DNA of 64,000 bases, taken from Blautia sp. (lineage in GTDB: Bacteria; Bacillota; Clostridia; Lachnospirales; Lachnospiraceae). Each line of letters starts with the position of its first letter. Within the stretch, counting starts at the first letter, position 1. This document shows positions 61,043 to 64,000 of the stretch, piece after piece. The DNA lies in the NCBI GenBank assembly GCA_026169535.1, contig JAPFCU010000013.1, forward strand, positions 1 to 64,000, written 5' to 3'. The notes under the pieces were generated by a model. The model worked only from the letters and a program-made list of their open reading frames with translations, did not search any database and was not told where the DNA came from. A program made the translations under genes and the position numbers.

Positions 61043-61834
61043 ATGGATTATTTAAATACTAAGGGGAGGATTTTTGATATCCAGAGATATTCCGTTCACG
61101 ACGGGCCGGGGATCCGTACCATTGTTTTTTTGAAAGGGTGTGTACTGCGATGCCGCTGGTGCTGTAATCCGGAATCCCAGGAATACCGTATTCAGACTAT
61201 GAAGGTTATGGGTGAGGAGAAAGTGATCGGAAGAGATACCACAGTGGCAGAGATGATCGCAGAAGTGGAAAAGGACAGACCCTATTACTACCGCTCGGGA
61301 GGGGGGATGACCCTTTCCGGAGGAGAATGTCTCTGCCAGCCGGAATTTTCACGTGATCTTCTCCGGGCGGCAAAGGAGAGAGGAATCAATACTGCCATAG
61401 AAAGTATGGCCTGCGCGGATTATGAAAAAATCCGCCAGCTGCTTCCGTATCTGGATCTTTATCTAATGGATATCAAGCATACCAACCCGGAGAAACATAA
61501 AGAATTTACCGGACGCTCTAATGAACTTATGATGGAAAATGCCCGCAGGGTTGCTTTGTCGGGACAGACCAGGCTGATTATTCGTGTGCCGGTAATCCCG
61601 TCCTTTAATGATACTGTGGAGGAAATCCGGGGTATTGCAGAGTTTGCAGACACTCTTCCGGGGGTGGAGGAACTCCATCTTCTTCCGTATCACAGACTGG
61701 GGCAGGACAAATATGAGGGGCTGGGAAGAAAATATCTTATGGATGGAATACTTCCTCCGGAACCGGAAAAGATGAAAACCCTGAAAATGGCAGCGGAGAG
61801 TGTTTCTTCGCTTCGGGTACAGATTGGCGGATAA
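61043..61834 (+). CDS. Glycyl radical enzyme activating enzyme (radical SAM)
   Basis: 263 residues; installs the glycyl radical on the upstream dehydratase. The radical SAM cluster motif C33-x3-C37-x2-C40 is in GCVLRCRWCCNPES, followed by MTLSGGECLCQPEF (SAM-binding GGE) and YLMDIKHTNPEKH. The two-cluster ferredoxin-like insertion common in other diol dehydratase, choline lyase and benzylsuccinate synthase activases is absent: the segment after CNPESQEYR runs straight into VMGEEKVIGRDTTVAEM. The architecture is therefore like PFL activase. ATG 61043 follows AGGAAAGG. It lies 50 bp after the dehydratase stop. Confidence 0.93.
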   Translation: MDYLNTKGRIFDIQRYSVHDGPGIRTIVFLKGCVLRCRWCCNPESQEYRIQTMKVMGEEKVIGRDTTVAEMIAEVEKDRPYYYRSGGGMTLSGGECLCQPEFSRDLLRAAKERGINTAIESMACADYEKIRQLLPYLDLYLMDIKHTNPEKHKEFTGRSNELMMENARRVALSGQTRLIIRVPVIPSFNDTVEEIRGIAEFADTLPGVEELHLLPYHRLGQDKYEGLGRKYLMDGILPPEPEKMKTLKMAAESVSSLRVQIGG

Positions 61835-61908
61835 AAGATTCTTACAATAGAAATGTGGTTTTTAGAAAAAATAGAAAACAGAGAAAAAACCTGTAATTAT
61901 AAGGGCTT

Positions 61909-61920
61909 ACACAATTGTGT
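61909..61920. promoter_or_regulatory. Palindrome ACACAATTGTGT upstream of the aldolase operon
   Basis: Perfect 12-bp palindrome about 88 bp upstream of the predicted -35. It could be an activator or repressor site, or the stem of a transcription end for the activase gene. The rest of the 250-bp gap is A-rich, with an AACAACA-rich stretch at 61950-61995. Confidence 0.4.
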
Positions 61921-62007
61921 GTTTTTTCAGAAAATGACAAAAAATAGAAACACAACAAAAACAACAACATAAAACCGATAGAAACAACATGAATCAACAA
62001 GATTCCC

Positions 62008-62036
62008 TTGACAATCCTATGAATAAGGAGTAGAAT
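62008..62036 (+). promoter_or_regulatory. Promoter of the aldolase-aldehyde dehydrogenase operon
   Basis: TTGACA (62008-62013), 17-bp spacer, TAGAAT (62031-62036), 48 bp before the aldolase ATG. Confidence 0.75.
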
Positions 62037-62084
62037 CTCCTTATAAATAAAAATGAAACCAAATTGCTTAAGGAGGAAAAAAGC

Positions 62085-62891
62085 ATGGTAAACGAGTTTG
62101 AAATCAAAAAACAGATTTGTGACATCGGAAGACGTATCTACAACCGCAACATGGTAGCTGCAAATGACGGAAATATTTCCGTAAAACTGAATGACAATGA
62201 GTTCCTTTGCACCCCGACAGGTGTATCTAAAGGATTCATGACACCAGAGTATATCTGTAAAGTAGACGCAGAAGGTAATGTGATCCAGGCTAACCCGGGA
62301 TTCAAACCATCTTCTGAGATCAAAATGCATATGAGAGTATATCAGAAGAGACCGGATGTAGGATCTGTTGTACATGCTCATCCTGTATATGCTACTTCTT
62401 TTGCAATTGCAGGTATTCCGCTTACACAGCCGATCATGCCTGAGGCAGTTATTGCACTTGGATGCGTTCCGATCGCTGAGTATGGTACACCTTCTACAAT
62501 GGAAATTCCGGACAGACTTGAGAAATATCTTCCATATTTCGATGCAGTACTTCTTGAGAGCCATGGTGCACTGACATGGTCTACAGACCTGAACGCTGCT
62601 TACATGAAGATGGAATCTGTTGAGTTCTACGCACAGCTTCTGTATCAGAGCAAGCTCCTTGGCGGACCGAAGGAATTCGACAAAGAGACTATCGAAAAAC
62701 TGTACGAGATCAGAAGAAAAATGGGTCTCCCGGGCAAACATCCGGCAGATCTCTGTCTGAACAAAGATGGTATGAACTGCCATAACTGCGGCGGATGTAT
62801 GGTAGCACATGCTCCGGAAGCACAGGAAGCAGATGCTGAGCTTATCGCAAATATCACAAAGCAGGTAATGGCACAGCTTGGAATGAAATAA
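62085..62891 (+). CDS. Class II aldolase (fuculose/rhamnulose-1-phosphate type) with C-terminal encapsulation helix
   Basis: 268 residues from ATG 62085 with AAGGAGGAAAA. Zinc aldolase/adducin fold: MVAANDGNISVKLNDNEFLCTPTGVSKG, zinc His pair in VVHAHPVYATSFA, and LLESHGALTWS. Family members split L-fuculose-1-P or L-rhamnulose-1-P into DHAP and lactaldehyde, the precursor of 1,2-propanediol. The native domain ends near residue 225. It is followed by a Cys cluster (NCHNCGGCM), an Ala/Glu linker and an amphipathic helix (DAELIANITKQVMAQLGMK) of the type that targets enzymes into bacterial microcompartments. Confidence 0.9.
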   Translation: MVNEFEIKKQICDIGRRIYNRNMVAANDGNISVKLNDNEFLCTPTGVSKGFMTPEYICKVDAEGNVIQANPGFKPSSEIKMHMRVYQKRPDVGSVVHAHPVYATSFAIAGIPLTQPIMPEAVIALGCVPIAEYGTPSTMEIPDRLEKYLPYFDAVLLESHGALTWSTDLNAAYMKMESVEFYAQLLYQSKLLGGPKEFDKETIEKLYEIRRKMGLPGKHPADLCLNKDGMNCHNCGGCMVAHAPEAQEADAELIANITKQVMAQLGMK

Positions 62892-62924
62892 TTTTTGACG
62901 TAATGAATTAAGGAGGTCAATCTC

Positions 62925-64000
62925 ATGCCAATAAGTGAGAATATGGTACAGGAAATTGTACAGGAAGTTATGGCAAAAATGCAGATTGCTGATGCTCCTG
63001 CCGGAAAACATGGCGTTTTTAAGGATATGAACGATGCGATCGAGGCTGCTAAGAAGTCAGAACTTATCGTAAAGAGAATGTCCATGGATCAGAGAGAAAA
63101 GATCATTACCCGTATCCGTAAAAAGATCAAAGAAAATGCAGAGGTTCTTGCACGCATGGGTGTGGAAGAAACCGGCATGGGTAATGTTGGCGACAAGATT
63201 CTGAAACATCATCTTGTTGCAGACAAGACTCCTGGTACTGAAGACATCACCACTACAGCATGGTCCGGAGACAGAGGTCTTACTCTGATCGAAATGGGAC
63301 CGTTTGGAGTGATCGGTGCGATCACACCATGTACTAACCCCAGTGAAACAGTTCTCTGTAATACAATGGGAATGCTGGCAGGCGGAAATACTGTTGTATT
63401 CAACCCGCATCCAGCTGCTATTAAAACATCTATCTATGCGATCAACCTTCTGAATGAGGCATCTCTGGAAGTAGGTGGACCGGATAATATCGCAGTTACA
63501 GTAGAGAAACCTACTCTGGAAACAAGCGATATCATGATGAAACATAAAGATATCCCGCTGATCGCTGCAACAGGTGGTCCGGGTGTTGTAACAGCAGTCC
63601 TTTCCTCCGGCAAGAGAGGAATCGGCGCAGGTGCAGGTAATCCGCCGGCACTTGTAGATGAGACTGCTGATATCCGTAAGGCTGCAAGAGACATCGTAAA
63701 CGGATGTACATTCGATAACAACCTTCCCTGCATTGCAGAGAAAGAAATCGTTGCAGTATCTTCAGTAGTAGATGAACTGATGCATTATATGGTTACAGAA
63801 AATGACTGCTATCTTGCTTCCAAGGAAGAACAGGACAAACTGACAGAGGTTGTTCTGGCAGGCGGCAGACTGAACCGTAAATGTGTGGGAAGAGATGCAA
63901 GAACACTTCTTTCCATGATCGGAGTAAATGTACCGGCAAATATCCGCTGCATTACTTTTGAAGGTCCGAAGGAGCATCCGCTTATTGCTGAAGAGCTTAT
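62925..64000 (+). CDS. CoA-acylating propionaldehyde dehydrogenase (PduP/EutE-like), 3' end beyond window
   Basis: Partial, 358 codons, open to the window edge. The N-terminal 20 residues (MPISENMVQEIVQEVMAKM) form an amphipathic encapsulation helix, then a linker (QIADAPAGKHG). The dehydrogenase domain has MGPFGVIGAITPCTNPSET, GAGNPPALVDETADI and catalytic Cys269 in FDNNLPCIAEKEI, as in PduP/EutE. It would turn propionaldehyde, NAD+ and CoA into propionyl-CoA inside the compartment. ATG 62925 follows AAGGAGG. Shell protein genes are expected to the right. Confidence 0.93.
   Translation, partial: MPISENMVQEIVQEVMAKMQIADAPAGKHGVFKDMNDAIEAAKKSELIVKRMSMDQREKIITRIRKKIKENAEVLARMGVEETGMGNVGDKILKHHLVADKTPGTEDITTTAWSGDRGLTLIEMGPFGVIGAITPCTNPSETVLCNTMGMLAGGNTVVFNPHPAAIKTSIYAINLLNEASLEVGGPDNIAVTVEKPTLETSDIMMKHKDIPLIAATGGPGVVTAVLSSGKRGIGAGAGNPPALVDETADIRKAARDIVNGCTFDNNLPCIAEKEIVAVSSVVDELMHYMVTENDCYLASKEEQDKLTEVVLAGGRLNRKCVGRDARTLLSMIGVNVPANIRCITFEGPKEHPLIAEEL

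Noticed and set aside
61842-63011. 389-codon minus-strand frame
   Set aside because: Runs antisense through the aldolase gene and both its flanks, including the promoter region; no coding signal.
1-64000. CRISPR arrays, tRNA and rRNA genes, prophage or conjugative modules
   Set aside because: No regular repeat-spacer pattern, no cloverleaf or rRNA sequence recognised, and no integrase, capsid or relaxase genes.

Overview
The window reads as a low-to-mid-GC, endospore-forming Firmicutes chromosome, most likely a Lachnospiraceae gut anaerobe of the Blautia / Ruminococcus obeum type. This is inferred from rubredoxin, T-box and riboswitch leaders, Spo0A- and sigma-E-type promoters, a glycyl-radical diol dehydratase and DUF3793/DUF2325 proteins. 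About 50 protein genes, mostly on the + strand, are supported. I saw no rRNA, tRNA or CRISPR array.

Layout. 1-1.7 kb: end of the ribosomal protein operon (rpoA, rplQ). 1.7-12 kb: murT-gatD (lipid II amidation), rubredoxin, an orphan sugar-binding-like lipoprotein, xpt, a CsoR-type metal sensor with an Mrp/NBP35 ATPase, and single-chain purL. 12-16.7 kb: a TetR/DegV divergent pair, thrS behind a T-box, aroD. 16.7-19.4 kb: spoIIGA-sigE behind a Spo0A-type promoter, then a cwlD amidase gene split by a 190-bp insertion. 19.5-26 kb: two overlapping, related large membrane proteins (GT-C/DUF2298 type), an HD hydrolase and a large orphan HTH regulator. 26-34.5 kb: sua5, rpiB, dCMP deaminase, proS (T-box), cca, a CotS-like spore protein, phosphoglucomutase. 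34.5-42 kb: the conserved mazG-hup-rqcP-yabP-yabQ-divIC-spoIIE-tilS-hpt-ftsH block. 42-50 kb: a GH13 glucosidase, an amino-acid ABC importer, purB, purA. 50-58 kb: smaller genes, a cobalamin riboswitch followed by a second folded leader, a truncated Rpn-type gene, a lysine riboswitch with an NhaC-type carrier, a methyltransferase, and a DUF2325-DUF3793 operon with tandem metal-repressor-like operators. 58.4-64 kb: B12-independent propanediol dehydratase, its activase, a fuculose/rhamnulose-phosphate-type aldolase and a CoA-acylating aldehyde dehydrogenase. The last two carry terminal encapsulation-type helices, so this is the start of a fucose/rhamnose microcompartment locus that runs off the right edge.

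How it fits together. Sporulation is the recurring theme. Two promoters with 21-bp spacers and Spo0A-box-like sequence precede spoIIGA and spoIIE, and sigma-E-like promoters precede yabP, the cotS-like gene and the broken cwlD. The most unusual object is the cwlD interruption: removing exactly 190 bp between two CATGG copies restores a 232-codon reading frame with an intact zinc motif. No complete new multi-gene defence or metabolic system was recognised. The best leads are this element, the folded leader after the cobalamin riboswitch, the paired GT-C proteins and the TTAG-N6-CTAA operator pair.
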